NCBI GenBank assembly: GCA_000169995.1
Contig: AAZW01000015.1
Coordinates: forward strand, 1-64,000
Source: Vibrionales bacterium SWAT-3
Lineage (GTDB): Bacteria; Pseudomonadota; Gammaproteobacteria; Enterobacterales; Vibrionaceae
Direction: 5' to 3'
DNA: 64,000 nt
Part shown: positions 9,296-18,108 of the stretch, in pieces
Position numbering within the stretch: position 1 is the stretch's first letter
Layout of the letters: each line of letters begins with the position of its first letter
Notes under the pieces: generated by a model
The model's database searches: none
What the model was told of the DNA's origin: nothing
The model's input: the letters and a program-made list of their open reading frames with translations, nothing else
Program-made: the position numbers and the translations under genes

Positions 9296-10819
9296 TCAAT
9301 GACCTTGGCAAAGATTGGTAGGTTGGAAAGGAAGGTAAGGTGTCTCATATCGTGCCGACACATCATAACGTCCTGATAAATGCTGAGTGGCTAAATATTG
9401 ACGTTGTTCTTCACTATAAAAGTGCTGTGTTGCTTCTAGTTCAATGGCATCGCCATCCCCAGTACAAATGAAATAGTCGTCGTCCATATCTTGAAACGCT
9501 ATTGGGTTTTCATCTACCAATCCATATCTATCAGTCATCTTTCTCGACCTCCAAATATCCTTAAATGTACCTAGCTCAAAGCTTTTTAAATTTCGCCATT
9601 GTACGAACATATAAGTGTCTTGCGAGGGAATCGATGGTATGTCATTCATTGCCTCGTTCGGGCTTTTACAAGTATCAAACAAAACCACAGCATTGTTCTC
9701 AACTCTAAATGGTAATCTATCTTCATCTTGTATATAAGAATCCACGTTCCTTTTGAACCAAGAATCCCCCTCTGGACTGAGATAAAAAGAAGGAGACTTT
9801 AGGTAAGAACCAAAATCGTCAGTTTTATTTGCGTCAACAATTTCATAAACAGGGTTATCATGAAGTGCGTCATAGCTCGCACTATAATTGAACTCAATTT
9901 TAAACAAAAAATCTTCCATCTCGGGTTTAGTAAGAGACGTAAAAGCTTTATCTACCGACGCTTTGATTTTCTCAATGGATTTAGGGTGAGTGAGGTAAAT
10001 CGGAATGAGTCCGTGTCCCGCAATGTCTGATTTACTCGGTGCTATCGTGGTGTTGGGGATTGGAACGCTGCCTATCCCTGTAAAGTTAAGTCCATTAATA
10101 ACGAGGTCTGAGGTCGATAAAATATAATCACTGTCCGGGCTAAGGGTGGGTGAAGCGGGAGCGATGTGAACGACGCGAATGTTATCGGCACTGTAACCGT
10201 ATTGGGATGTAACATGCTTGTGCGATTCGTTTACCCATAAGTTCCCTTGTGAATGAGCGATGTAAATGAGCTTTTTTCCTTTCCACGTAAGAGAGTCATT
10301 TATAAGATGATGTTGCATTCTAGTTTGGCTGGTTTCGGGGGCATCAACAAGTGATGCTAATTCTTTTAAAAATGTCGTGATGGTTGCATTGATGGCTTCA
10401 CTGGTGAAGTCGAGAACGAATCCAGCAAACCAAGTAAATGTGGCGCTGATTTTTTTGATGATAGAGCTGTTTTGCCTACCGCTCACAATGTCCCAAAAGG
10501 CCTCCCACCGGTCGAATTGTTTCTGCTCTAACTCGGAAGTTCTTTGGTCAAAGGTTTCAGCAAAATCAGCCAGTACGTTAAGGCCACTTCCTTCAATATA
10601 AGAATCGTTGTAGAAAAGCTGGTATTCGACAGACTCACCGTTGTATTGGTTGATATCTATAGTGGATTTTATTTCTTTTATCCCTTCTTTGGCTTGTTTT
10701 TCAGTTGTTGCAACACCGTTAAAAAAACCGATTGTGTAACCTTCAATTTTGCATGAGTTGGCGATTGCATTAAATGGCAGCAAAGCAGTAATCATGAGTG
10801 ATATTGTTGGCTTATTCAC
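9296..10819 (-). CDS. Exported alpha/beta-hydrolase-like protein
   Basis: A 507-aa protein with an N-terminal signal peptide (about residues 1-20, cleavage near NAIA-NS), so probably periplasmic or secreted. AHSQGN at 188-193 is a serine-hydrolase nucleophile elbow of the lipase type, with S190 as the likely nucleophile; the hydrophobic stretch at 120-150 could contact lipid. The other triad residues were not assigned. The GTG start at 10819 is chosen because GGAGG lies nine bases upstream and it overlaps the lipoprotein stop by eight bases. It is the second gene of a coupled pair with the lipoprotein at 10812-11411. Esterase or phospholipase activity is inferred, not shown. Confidence 0.65.
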   Translation of the reverse strand: MNKPTISLMITALLPFNAIANSCKIEGYTIGFFNGVATTEKQAKEGIKEIKSTIDINQYNGESVEYQLFYNDSYIEGSGLNVLADFAETFDQRTSELEQKQFDRWEAFWDIVSGRQNSSIIKKISATFTWFAGFVLDFTSEAINATITTFLKELASLVDAPETSQTRMQHHLINDSLTWKGKKLIYIAHSQGNLWVNESHKHVTSQYGYSADNIRVVHIAPASPTLSPDSDYILSTSDLVINGLNFTGIGSVPIPNTTIAPSKSDIAGHGLIPIYLTHPKSIEKIKASVDKAFTSLTKPEMEDFLFKIEFNYSASYDALHDNPVYEIVDANKTDDFGSYLKSPSFYLSPEGDSWFKRNVDSYIQDEDRLPFRVENNAVVLFDTCKSPNEAMNDIPSIPSQDTYMFVQWRNLKSFELGTFKDIWRSRKMTDRYGLVDENPIAFQDMDDDYFICTGDGDAIELEATQHFYSEEQRQYLATQHLSGRYDVSARYETPYLPFQPTNLCQGH

Positions 10820-11411
10820 AATATTGTGCCTCCGCAGCAAGGAGCGTACTTACGGAACCATTTAATAGGTGATTGTAAGCCAAATAAGTCATAGTGCGGG
10901 CTTTGGTATTGTAAGTGAGCGCATCAACGGTTCTTCCTGTATTGGTTATATCTCTTACAGGAATACCAACAAACTCTTTACAAGCGAGTACTTTGTCGTA
11001 TTTGTATGAAATGTCGAGTGCTTTTCTGATGTTCGCATCGGTCTTTGCATTCCAGTCGTGATAAAGACTTTCTTGTGCCTGCCGAGCCTCTTGTTTTAAG
11101 GCTTTTCGGACTGGCTCGGTCACTTCTAACGCATCGATAAACGCCTCAATGTCATCGCGGATACCATCATTGTTTGCATCCGTACCAGTAAGAGAGTCGC
11201 TGCGGTCAAGCATGGGTTCAAAACGCTCATATAGAAGCCTAAGTTGATCATCAATTGTTTCTTGTGCCTTTAATTCCGCGACTAGCTCAGGTGTTTTCTC
11301 GATGTGAGATATGGCACTCGGTTGCTCCACTGCAGTCTCGTTTGGTTCATTAGATTCTTTACACCCTACAATTAACATCACAGCTAAAGTGCAGACTAAC
11401 CCATTTTTCAT
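10812..11411 (-). CDS. Lipoprotein with EF-hand-like calcium motif
   Basis: A 199-aa predicted lipoprotein. The lipobox IVGC gives a lipidated Cys17, so it should be anchored to a membrane facing the periplasm. DANNDGIRDDIEAF (about residue 80) matches the spacing of a calcium-binding DxNxDGxxD loop. The rest is mostly helical and charged, with no family I recognise. The start at 11411 is preferred because GGGGAAA precedes it by eight bases; an upstream in-frame start would spoil the signal peptide. It is first in an operon with the hydrolase-like gene and might be its chaperone, inhibitor or partner. Confidence 0.7.
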   Translation of the reverse strand: MKNGLVCTLAVMLIVGCKESNEPNETAVEQPSAISHIEKTPELVAELKAQETIDDQLRLLYERFEPMLDRSDSLTGTDANNDGIRDDIEAFIDALEVTEPVRKALKQEARQAQESLYHDWNAKTDANIRKALDISYKYDKVLACKEFVGIPVRDITNTGRTVDALTYNTKARTMTYLAYNHLLNGSVSTLLAAEAQYCE

Positions 11412-11651
11412 TTTTGTTTCCCCTAGTATTTCAAATAGATACAAGAGAATACGGATAAATTAACTCACTGAATAGTAAAGAATTTTAATGACAGCATAAG
11501 GAGTGGTGATAGGCAGGAAAAATCGTAATCGGGCATGAACCAAGAACAAGAATTGCAAGTACTTATCGAGCAGTTTTAATCAGGTTTATTGCCATAATGG
11601 CCTGTTCCATCAACAGTGGATACAAAGTTAAATGACTTTCCATACTTTTAG

Positions 11652-12999
11652 GGCTCTTCTCCGCTTAGATGAGTCTATAAACTAACAATAAAACCGCTAA
11701 CACATTGATTTACAATCGCTTCCCACCTTATATATCAGTGTTGTAGTTTGTCGTTATTATCTTCCGCTCTATTTAACTTTAAAGGCCAATCCGTACAGTC
11801 TGTAACGCTTGAAGAAAGCTCTCATTCAGTACTCGTCAAGTGCAAGCGAGATAGACGCTGTAAAGTTGTTGATCCTGAGACTGGAGCTCCGCGCACCGTC
11901 GACCACTACGTTCACCGTCGCCTGTCGGATTTACCTGTCAGTGGTCGCCCTTGCGTTATAGAAATTGAATTGGCTCAGACAAGGGATAGGCTCGGCCGAA
12001 GGTTGATTGAAGAGGCTGATTTTGTTGATAAGGGGAGTCGTTATACAAAGAGGTTCTGTCACTTTATTAGTGGACTGTGCCGCTATATGAGCATCCACGC
12101 AGTGTCGAAGCATTTAGACATACGCTGGGAAACCGTGAAAAATATCGATAAAGCATTCCTTCTCTCTACCTTGCCTGCTTTAGAGCCTAAGAAGTTGACC
12201 AACCTTGTTCATATTGGCGTTGATGAAGTCGCCAGGGCTAAAGGCCATGATTATATGACCGTCGTTTATGATCTCGTTTCAGGACAACTTATTTGGGTTG
12301 ACCATGGGCGGACTTCAAACGTACTCATCAACTTTTTTGAACAATTATCACCGCAAACGAGAGACGGCATCCAAGCGGTATCAATGGATATGGGGCAATC
12401 TTACCAATCAGCAGTGAGAAACGCTCTTCCGAATGCAGACATCGTTTTTGACCGGTTTCACGTTATGCAGAACTACTCTCTTCTGATAAGGAAAGAGCGT
12501 AATAAAGCGTTTAGGAAAGGAACACATGACGAGAAGAAAATGCTTAAAGGGACGCTATTTTTACTCCTCAAAAATGCGCCGAAATTAAGCGATAAGCAGT
12601 CAGATAGGCTAGATGATTTACTGGAAAGCAATAAGACTCTTTGTACGATTTATATGCTCAAAGAGCAGCTTCAAGCCTTATGGGATGAACGTAATTTTGA
12701 CTTGATGATCGCAGCGCTTGATGCGTGGTGCCAGCTTGCTAAAAAGACGAGGATCTTATCTCTCATCAACTTTGCAGACGCGCTTTGGGAGAGAAGAGTT
12801 GGGATCTGCAACTATGCAAAATATAAGCTGACGAATGCCCGAGTGGAAGCAGGGAATGTATCGATAGGTCTTCTTAGACGGAGAGCCCGAGGAGTAAGGG
12901 ATACTGATTACTTTAAATTGAAGATTAGACAAACCTCAATCCTAGAAACTCACTCTACCATTTATCCGGAAATCAAGCTCATCTAAGCGGAGAAGAGCC
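11652..12999 (+). mobile_element. ISL3-family element, copy 1
   Basis: A complete 1348-bp element. The ends are inverted repeats beginning GGCTCTTCTCCGCTTAGATGA. The 7-bp direct repeat CTTTTAG flanks it at 11645-11651 and 13000-13006, showing an independent insertion. It is almost identical to the copies at 57370-58717 and 59482-60829. It sits between the lipoprotein operon promoter side and the marR terminus, interrupting no recognised gene. Confidence 0.93.
11748..12986 (+). CDS. ISL3-family transposase (copy 1)
   Basis: A 412-aa DDE transposase of the ISL3 (IS204/IS1001/IS1096/IS1165) family. N-terminal segments recognise the ends; no intact zinc finger is evident apart from the CKRDRRCK region. 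Catalytic acids are likely in HIGVDEVARAKGHDY, VSMDMGQSYQSAV and the late RVEAGNVSIGLLRRRARG segment. The start appears to be TTG at 11748. The protein sequence equals that of copy 2 and differs from copy 3 at one residue (Ile, against Thr there, in RRVGICNYAK). Confidence 0.92.
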   Translation: MSLLSSALFNFKGQSVQSVTLEESSHSVLVKCKRDRRCKVVDPETGAPRTVDHYVHRRLSDLPVSGRPCVIEIELAQTRDRLGRRLIEEADFVDKGSRYTKRFCHFISGLCRYMSIHAVSKHLDIRWETVKNIDKAFLLSTLPALEPKKLTNLVHIGVDEVARAKGHDYMTVVYDLVSGQLIWVDHGRTSNVLINFFEQLSPQTRDGIQAVSMDMGQSYQSAVRNALPNADIVFDRFHVMQNYSLLIRKERNKAFRKGTHDEKKMLKGTLFLLLKNAPKLSDKQSDRLDDLLESNKTLCTIYMLKEQLQALWDERNFDLMIAALDAWCQLAKKTRILSLINFADALWERRVGICNYAKYKLTNARVEAGNVSIGLLRRRARGVRDTDYFKLKIRQTSILETHSTIYPEIKLI

Positions 13000-13070
13000 C
13001 TTTTAGTTATTCATGTTTTGCTAATGTTCTATTTTCCTAAACGCATTTTTGTCCAGTAGTGAGTTTTAAT

Positions 13071-13505
13071 TCAAGGGCTCTTAAGGCCTGCTAACAGGGA
13101 AATAAATCGCCCTCTTTCGCCCTTTAAGCTTTCGAAATAGAGTTGGTCTAACTCTTCCACCTGCGCTATTGCGTTTATTGCTAGAGCTTCCCCAGCTTTC
13201 GTGAGTCTCAGAGAAAAGCTTCGTGAGTCTCTAACACCTTTATCCTTAGTGATAAGATCATTCGCAACCAGCGCTTTCATCGACTTTGATAATGTCATCT
13301 TATCCAGGCCTGTAATATTGACTACTTCTGTTTGCGTGGTTTCGTTTTTGTTCTTGTTACACCATAGTACTGAAGCCAGTATAACGAACTGAGTATGGTT
13401 GATGTTTAGCGGCTTAAGGAGTTTCATTACCTCTGAATGCCATTTATTGTAAGCGACCCAGAGCTGTAGCCCTACGCTGTCCGATGGGAGCTCATGCTTA
13501 AACAT
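13071..13505 (-). CDS. MarR-family transcriptional regulator
   Basis: A 144-aa winged helix-turn-helix regulator. Helices at about 30-60 and the recognition segment TEVVNITGLDKMTLSKSMKALVANDLI are followed by the wing KGVRDSRSFSLRLTKAGEALA, typical of MarR proteins that bind palindromes as dimers and release DNA on binding small phenolics or after oxidation. Its ATG overlaps the stop of the SRPBCC gene by eight bases, so the pair is one operon. The operator at 13943-13956 suggests autorepression. Confidence 0.88.
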   Translation of the reverse strand: MFKHELPSDSVGLQLWVAYNKWHSEVMKLLKPLNINHTQFVILASVLWCNKNKNETTQTEVVNITGLDKMTLSKSMKALVANDLITKDKGVRDSRSFSLRLTKAGEALAINAIAQVEELDQLYFESLKGERGRFISLLAGLKSP

Positions 13506-13923
13506 TGTTCTCTGCCCTTTTTTTTAATCCTTCAAGACTAGACGGTAGTCCATCATAAATTTTCTTACCCACGACTTTCCCAAATAAAAAGCTGGTTAAC
13601 CCCGAAAACTTAACTCTATGAGTGACCTCCGTTATTTCTCCTTTAGCCTCTAACTGGTGCTCAAATGATAGGCGGCAAAATGGCAGTTTGCTCATGACAG
13701 TAAAGCTCTTATTTGGTGTAGCATCCGTTATGACTATCTTTGATTTAGGTCCATTGGTCGGCTTTATAACACCTTTCACACCAACCTCGAATGCCCCCAG
13801 TAGACGAGAGTAGACCACTTCTTTATCCCATTGATTCCAGTTTTCTACATCGACATATAACGAATATATGTCTTGGGGTGATGCTTCAATACAAATACGT
13901 TCTTCAAAAATCACTTTTCCCAT
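13498..13923 (-). CDS. SRPBCC (START-like) family protein
   Basis: A 141-aa protein with the SRPBCC ligand-binding fold: an initial strand IFEERICIEASPQDIYSLYVDVENWNQWD-type opening, central strands and a C-terminal helix ending GLPSSLEGLKKRAENN. Such proteins bind hydrophobic ligands or act as polyketide cyclase-like or Activator-of-Hsp90-like proteins; the ligand here is unknown. The first ATG is at 13923. A TTG at 13938 is also in frame. It is the first gene of a two-gene operon with marR. Confidence 0.8.
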   Translation of the reverse strand: MGKVIFEERICIEASPQDIYSLYVDVENWNQWDKEVVYSRLLGAFEVGVKGVIKPTNGPKSKIVITDATPNKSFTVMSKLPFCRLSFEHQLEAKGEITEVTHRVKFSGLTSFLFGKVVGKKIYDGLPSSLEGLKKRAENNV

Positions 13924-13942
13924 CCTAGCTGATTGCAACTTA

Positions 13943-13956
13943 GTAAACTAGTTTAC
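13943..13956. promoter_or_regulatory. Palindromic operator for the SRPBCC-marR operon
   Basis: The perfect 14-bp palindrome GTAAACTAGTTTAC lies 20 bp before the SRPBCC start. Its size, symmetry and position match a MarR dimer site overlapping the promoter. The binding protein is inferred to be the MarR encoded two genes downstream. Confidence 0.65.
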
Positions 13957-14260
13957 GATAATTCATAATAGGTACATTTGCAACATCACTTCCAGACACG
14001 AAAACGTTTGTCTCGATTAAGTTCTAAACTATAATCTCAAGGCTGAAATAATGTAATTAAAAATCAAATAGTTATTGTAAATATCAGCAGCTGAATGGCG
14101 ATATAATGGCGGCAGATTTTAATCACAATAGACATACCAGAAAAACTTATCTTAAAGCATGCCGTAGAACCTAATGAAAACCAAAAAATAGCAATTAAAA
14201 TCAACAACTTAACAGGAATTGCATGTATATAAATACAGTATTTTTGGGCGATTTTTACCC

Positions 14261-14326
14261 TTAAATAACGTCAATTTGCAATGAGTGCTGCCATTTTTGC
14301 TGCCATTTTTGCTGCCACTTTTTCAT
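14261..14326 (-). CDS. Possible 21-aa peptide with WQQK repeats
   Basis: A short frame whose ATG overlaps the stop of the 103-aa gene (ATGA). It encodes MKKWQQKWQQKWQ followed by eight residues. The repeat comes from a 12-bp DNA tandem repeat, so translation may be incidental. No known family. Confidence 0.25.
   Translation of the reverse strand: MKKWQQKWQQKWQHSLQIDVI
14286..14321 (+). repeat. 12-bp tandem repeat, three units
   Basis: Three head-to-tail copies of TGCTGCCATTTT (the last with one change) lie just beyond the end of the 103-aa gene. Slippage at such a repeat could change copy number. Confidence 0.8.
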
Positions 14327-14634
14327 CTCCATTTTTCGAGGCATTTATCTCGTTGACTTAGATATTTGACTGCTAAAATTAGCTCTTGAGCTACATCTAG
14401 GATGTCGCGTTCTTCGTTTTCTAAGTCGATATTGTTTAGCTTCAAGGTATATACATAATCAAGCATTACTAACAAATCATGAAGTAAACAGACCATTCTC
14501 TCATCAATGTTCGTTAAATATTCATCCAACTCTTCATCTGAGTGCCAATGTTTAGGCTCTCCACCTAATACACTAACAACCTGCACTCGGATATATCGGA
14601 AAAGTAAGGTTAATTCTGGCGTGTTTATGATCAT
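14323..14634 (-). CDS. Small hypothetical protein, paralogue of 18109-18393
   Basis: A 103-aa, mainly helical soluble protein of unknown function. It shares the pattern PEL..FRYIRV..V..LGGE, a middle L.EYL/YI segment and a late E.....AQ.L helix with the 94-aa protein encoded at 18109-18393, so the two are paralogues. Its ATG overlaps the stop of the 45-codon frame upstream. It follows the histidine kinase gene on the same strand, suggesting a link with that signalling cluster. Confidence 0.6.
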   Translation of the reverse strand: MIINTPELTLLFRYIRVQVVSVLGGEPKHWHSDEELDEYLTNIDERMVCLLHDLLVMLDYVYTLKLNNIDLENEERDILDVAQELILAVKYLSQRDKCLEKWR

Positions 14635-14768
14635 GAGTTAGCAGTTAAAGTGAGAGAAAAAAATGCTATGAATCTGGAACCGCTGCGCGATTCGACCTTT
14701 AGAAGACGAGACCTTAGACCTACCAATATAAGAATCTCGTCCATCTGCTGCCTACTTTGTTTGTCCAT
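14631..14768 (-). CDS. Possible 45-aa protein coupled to the 103-aa gene
   Basis: The frame begins MDKQSRQQMDEILILVGLRS and has a good ribosome site (AGGGA, seven bases before ATG). Its TGA stop overlaps the start of the 103-aa gene as ATGA. It could be a small protein or a leader that couples translation. No family recognised. Confidence 0.4.
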   Translation of the reverse strand: MDKQSRQQMDEILILVGLRSRLLKVESRSGSRFIAFFSLTLTANS

Positions 14769-14892
14769 AACTATTCCCTGTAAAAATATGTAAAGTTAAG
14801 GTTTCTGCTGCCTCACATCAAAAGCGTATTCGCTGTCTTGCTGCTTTAAGAGATGTCTAACCTGTACTTTTTGTCCGATGTAAAACATTATT

Positions 14893-16701
14893 CTACGTTT
14901 TAGATCGACTTATACTGTTCATAAAATAATTAATAACCACCTGTCGAAATGCTTTATCGGTAAGGGGTTTGGGTAAAACCCCTTGAGTACCTGCTTGCTC
15001 AAAATCTCTAATCGATTTTATTGACATGTCTGCGGTGTAGCCAAATAACACAGGGACTTCATCGACTTGGTTGATTATTTTTATTAATTCGAGACCTGAT
15101 ATATCGGGCATATGAAGATCAACAAGTATAAAAAGGTAGTCATTTACTTTTATGAGATTTAAAGCCTCTTCTGCTTGGCTCGTTGTATCAACATCGAAGC
15201 CAAATTTCTTACAGGTAAGTTCACCTACGATGAGATTAATCTGATTATCATCAATGATAAGAGCGCGCCCCTTGAAGCAATGAGTTTGAGTGGAAAGTGC
15301 ATTGCTGAAACGGTTCGGTTTGGTGATAACTGAAGGCATTGGCAGTGTAACAGTACACTGACTGCCAACGTTAACTTCACTCACCAACTCTATCTTTCCA
15401 CTCATTAGTTCAAGGAGTTGGGTGACAATTGCAAGGCCTAATCCTGTACCTCCGAAATGGCGGGTGGTAGAGCTATCGGCTTGTGAGAACGGTTTAAAAA
15501 TCGTCTCAAGCTTATCAGTAGGAATACCAATTCCGGTATCGGTGATGGTAATGGTTAATCTTGATTCACTTTCTAGCCATTGAAAGTGACATGTGACAGC
15601 TCCTTTTTTTGTAAACTTTACGGCATTGCCAAGCAAGTTGAATATTACTTGCTTCAATCTTGTGTTGTCTCCAGCAAGGTAAGTTCCCTCAATATGTTCA
15701 GTGGTAACAACGTAATCAAGACTTTTTTGTTTACAAGTGTTATCAAAGGCATTCTTGACCTCTTGAACTAAAGCCTCTAATGAGAATGGTTCAATGCGCA
15801 ACTCAAGCTTACCTTGTTCCATTTTTGCTATGTCGAGAATGTCATTAATGATGAGAAGTAAATGCTCTCCAGAACTGACAATAATGCTTATTTGCTCTTT
15901 CTTTGCCTCATCGACTCCTTCCCCCAAGATTTGTGCCATCCCTAAAATCCCATTTAGTGGGGTTCTCATCTCATGACTTACCACCGATAAGAAGTCATCT
16001 TTAGCTCTATTGGCTGATTGAGCCGACTCCTTAGCTAATGAAAGCTGGACATATTGTTTTCTCATCTCCACAGACATACGATTGAAGGCAGAAATCACCT
16101 GACCAATCTCATCATTCTTTTCATAGCTAAGGGTCAAGCCAGGGCCAGATACTTCGATATCTTCAATGGCTTTAGTGACTTTACGTAGCTCTTTTACCAA
16201 TAACCGACTGAATAATAGAGAGGCGATAGCAACAAATGCGACTTCGATACTCGCTATCATAATTAAATACTGACTCGAACTTTCTATGTGACTCAAGATA
16301 GCGCGTTCATCAAAAATGGCGTCTATCCGACCAATAACCATGCCATCTATGTGAACATCCATTCCTTTAAAAATCATTCCTTCAATCAATATCGAGTCAG
16401 TATGATAAGCATCTCTATTTCCAACGATAACAACCTCGGAGCCTGAGATACTCATTGTTAAAGACACAATATCGGGATCTTTTATTACGTTTTGTGCAAT
16501 ACTCTCCAGCCGCGCTATATCATAGGTAAGCAAGGCATCGAGACTACTCAGCTTTAATAAATTTAAAGTAGTCTCTATCTTGCTTTCAAATAAAGCTCTA
16601 TTCGAATCAGCTATAAAATTTGTAGCAAAAACGACCAAAAGCGCGAGAAAAAAAACTTCAATTAAAGCGATACCGAGGAAGGTTTTGGTTTGGAATTTCA
16701 T
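14893..16701 (-). CDS. Hybrid sensor histidine kinase/response regulator
   Basis: A 602-aa inner-membrane hybrid kinase. Membrane helices are at about 8-30 and 145-167, bracketing a periplasmic domain, followed by a HAMP-like linker (168-216). The dimerisation domain has the H-box SVVSHEMRTPLNG (H243). The ATPase domain has an N-box near 356-360 and the G-boxes DTGIGIP and GGTGLGL. A C-terminal receiver has D484/D485, phospho-acceptor D528 in LVDLHMP and K578. There is no Hpt domain, so phosphotransfer must continue through another protein. The ATG at 16701 follows the PhnD-like stop by four bases; the upstream-extended frame would overlap that gene. Confidence 0.92.
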   Translation of the reverse strand: MKFQTKTFLGIALIEVFFLALLVVFATNFIADSNRALFESKIETTLNLLKLSSLDALLTYDIARLESIAQNVIKDPDIVSLTMSISGSEVVIVGNRDAYHTDSILIEGMIFKGMDVHIDGMVIGRIDAIFDERAILSHIESSSQYLIMIASIEVAFVAIASLLFSRLLVKELRKVTKAIEDIEVSGPGLTLSYEKNDEIGQVISAFNRMSVEMRKQYVQLSLAKESAQSANRAKDDFLSVVSHEMRTPLNGILGMAQILGEGVDEAKKEQISIIVSSGEHLLLIINDILDIAKMEQGKLELRIEPFSLEALVQEVKNAFDNTCKQKSLDYVVTTEHIEGTYLAGDNTRLKQVIFNLLGNAVKFTKKGAVTCHFQWLESESRLTITITDTGIGIPTDKLETIFKPFSQADSSTTRHFGGTGLGLAIVTQLLELMSGKIELVSEVNVGSQCTVTLPMPSVITKPNRFSNALSTQTHCFKGRALIIDDNQINLIVGELTCKKFGFDVDTTSQAEEALNLIKVNDYLFILVDLHMPDISGLELIKIINQVDEVPVLFGYTADMSIKSIRDFEQAGTQGVLPKPLTDKAFRQVVINYFMNSISRSKT

Positions 16702-16705
16702 AAGG

Positions 16706-17500
16706 TTACTCTTCGGCAAAGAGTAGTCTAACGTCATTCCAATCGCTGTCTTTTGCTTGTTCAAACCCTTTAATTTTAAGAGGAGACAACAGCTCAGGGT
16801 GAACATTCTCAAGACTCGTTATTGCTTGTTGAATACGTTTTCTAAGGTCTTTAGAAACATGAGGGCCGACCGCGATGGCATGAGGAGTATAGCCTTTACT
16901 CTCCCACAAAACCGTCAATTTATCTGACACTTCAGGCTGCATAGCATTTAAGGTTCGATAGATACCGCCACCTGCCACGAAGTTGCCCTGAGCAATATTA
17001 TGGTAGACCGAGTCATGTGAACGTACATAAACAGGTTCAATATCGATATTATTCTGTGCCAAGAAGCTTTGACTTAAAATACTTGCCGCAAAAGCATCAG
17101 GGGAAGGGAACGCTAACTTTTTACCTTCTAACTCTTGTACCGTAGATATATCACTCTCTTTCTTTACAACGATAACCCCCTTTATTTTCTTATTTTTTGC
17201 CTTAGCTATCGCTATATAACCGTTGGACTGACTGAATACAGTATAATGATAAGGGTTCATATAGGTTATGTCATATGAACCCTTTGACAATTCTTTTTCA
17301 AACAAAGGAATCGATGACTTAGTGGCAAGTCTCACCTCTTGGCCAATTTCTTTTGAAATATATTGGAGGATGGGCATCCACTGCCTGGCTAATTTTTCAG
17401 CGGATTGCTGTGGAACAATCCCAAAGTTTAATGGTTTAGCTGCCAGGCTCGAAATAGGTGTAACGAGAAGACTCAGTAATATGGCTCGAAGAAGATTCAT
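16706..17500 (-). CDS. PhnD-like periplasmic substrate-binding protein
   Basis: A 264-aa protein of the PhnD/SsuA/transferrin-like family (phosphonate-type binding proteins). An N-terminal signal peptide ends near SSLAA; the mature part contains LNFGIVPQQSAEKLARQW, TYMNPYHYTVFS and GKKLAFPSPDAFAAS, typical of this fold. GGAAG precedes the ATG at 17500. No ABC permease or ATPase follows; instead the hybrid kinase starts four bases on. The arrangement suggests the protein presents a ligand to the kinase's periplasmic domain rather than serving transport. Ligand unknown. Confidence 0.85.
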   Translation of the reverse strand: MNLLRAILLSLLVTPISSLAAKPLNFGIVPQQSAEKLARQWMPILQYISKEIGQEVRLATKSSIPLFEKELSKGSYDITYMNPYHYTVFSQSNGYIAIAKAKNKKIKGVIVVKKESDISTVQELEGKKLAFPSPDAFAASILSQSFLAQNNIDIEPVYVRSHDSVYHNIAQGNFVAGGGIYRTLNAMQPEVSDKLTVLWESKGYTPHAIAVGPHVSKDLRKRIQQAITSLENVHPELLSPLKIKGFEQAKDSDWNDVRLLFAEE

Positions 17501-17670
17501 AAATTCACTTCCATGTAAAATGAACAATATGTTTCGCCCTTGCTGACCTAGTTCGCCTTAGAGCGCTGCCCTGTTAGAACACTCATCAAGTGAGTTGCGT
17601 TTAGAATTTGCTATAGCTAAGTACCTATTTGAAAGAGATCTTTCTATAGAGACTTATAATAGCTAGAGTG

Positions 17671-17874
17671 TTAGAGGTTCATCAGGCTTTCAATAGACTC
17701 TTCAACGGAGTCAAAGATATACGAATGAACCTGAAAACCATCGTCAGCATCAATTTTAACTTCAGATATCCCATTGTTGATTTCAGCCTCGAGAAGATAG
17801 AGAGAGCTCTCAACTGATTGACTAATCATAATTTGTTGATTTGTTAGCGTGATACGACATGACTCTAAAACCAT
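17671..17874 (-). CDS. Small hypothetical protein (67 aa)
   Basis: A 67-aa acidic protein of unknown function with a strong ribosome site (GGAAGGG before ATG). It has no membrane segment or known motif. It lies upstream of the PhnD-like/kinase operon on the same strand, 170 bp away, so it may have its own transcript. Confidence 0.5.
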   Translation of the reverse strand: MVLESCRITLTNQQIMISQSVESSLYLLEAEINNGISEVKIDADDGFQVHSYIFDSVEESIESLMNL

Positions 17875-18108
17875 AGTGTGTCCCTTCCTAGCAGTGGCAA
17901 CTGAATCTTAATGCTCTGATTACCTAATAATGACGTTGTTAGAAGATTCCTTTCTCTTTTAACAGTAGACCAAATTGTAAAAAAACATAGTTTATTTTCA
18001 GATGGATACTAAAGATTAGATTTTGAAAAGATAAAGTTTCGTTCTCCCTAACGTTGTATCACCGAACTCACTCAAGAATGATGCAAAAGTGCTTCACTGC
18101 ATTTCGAT

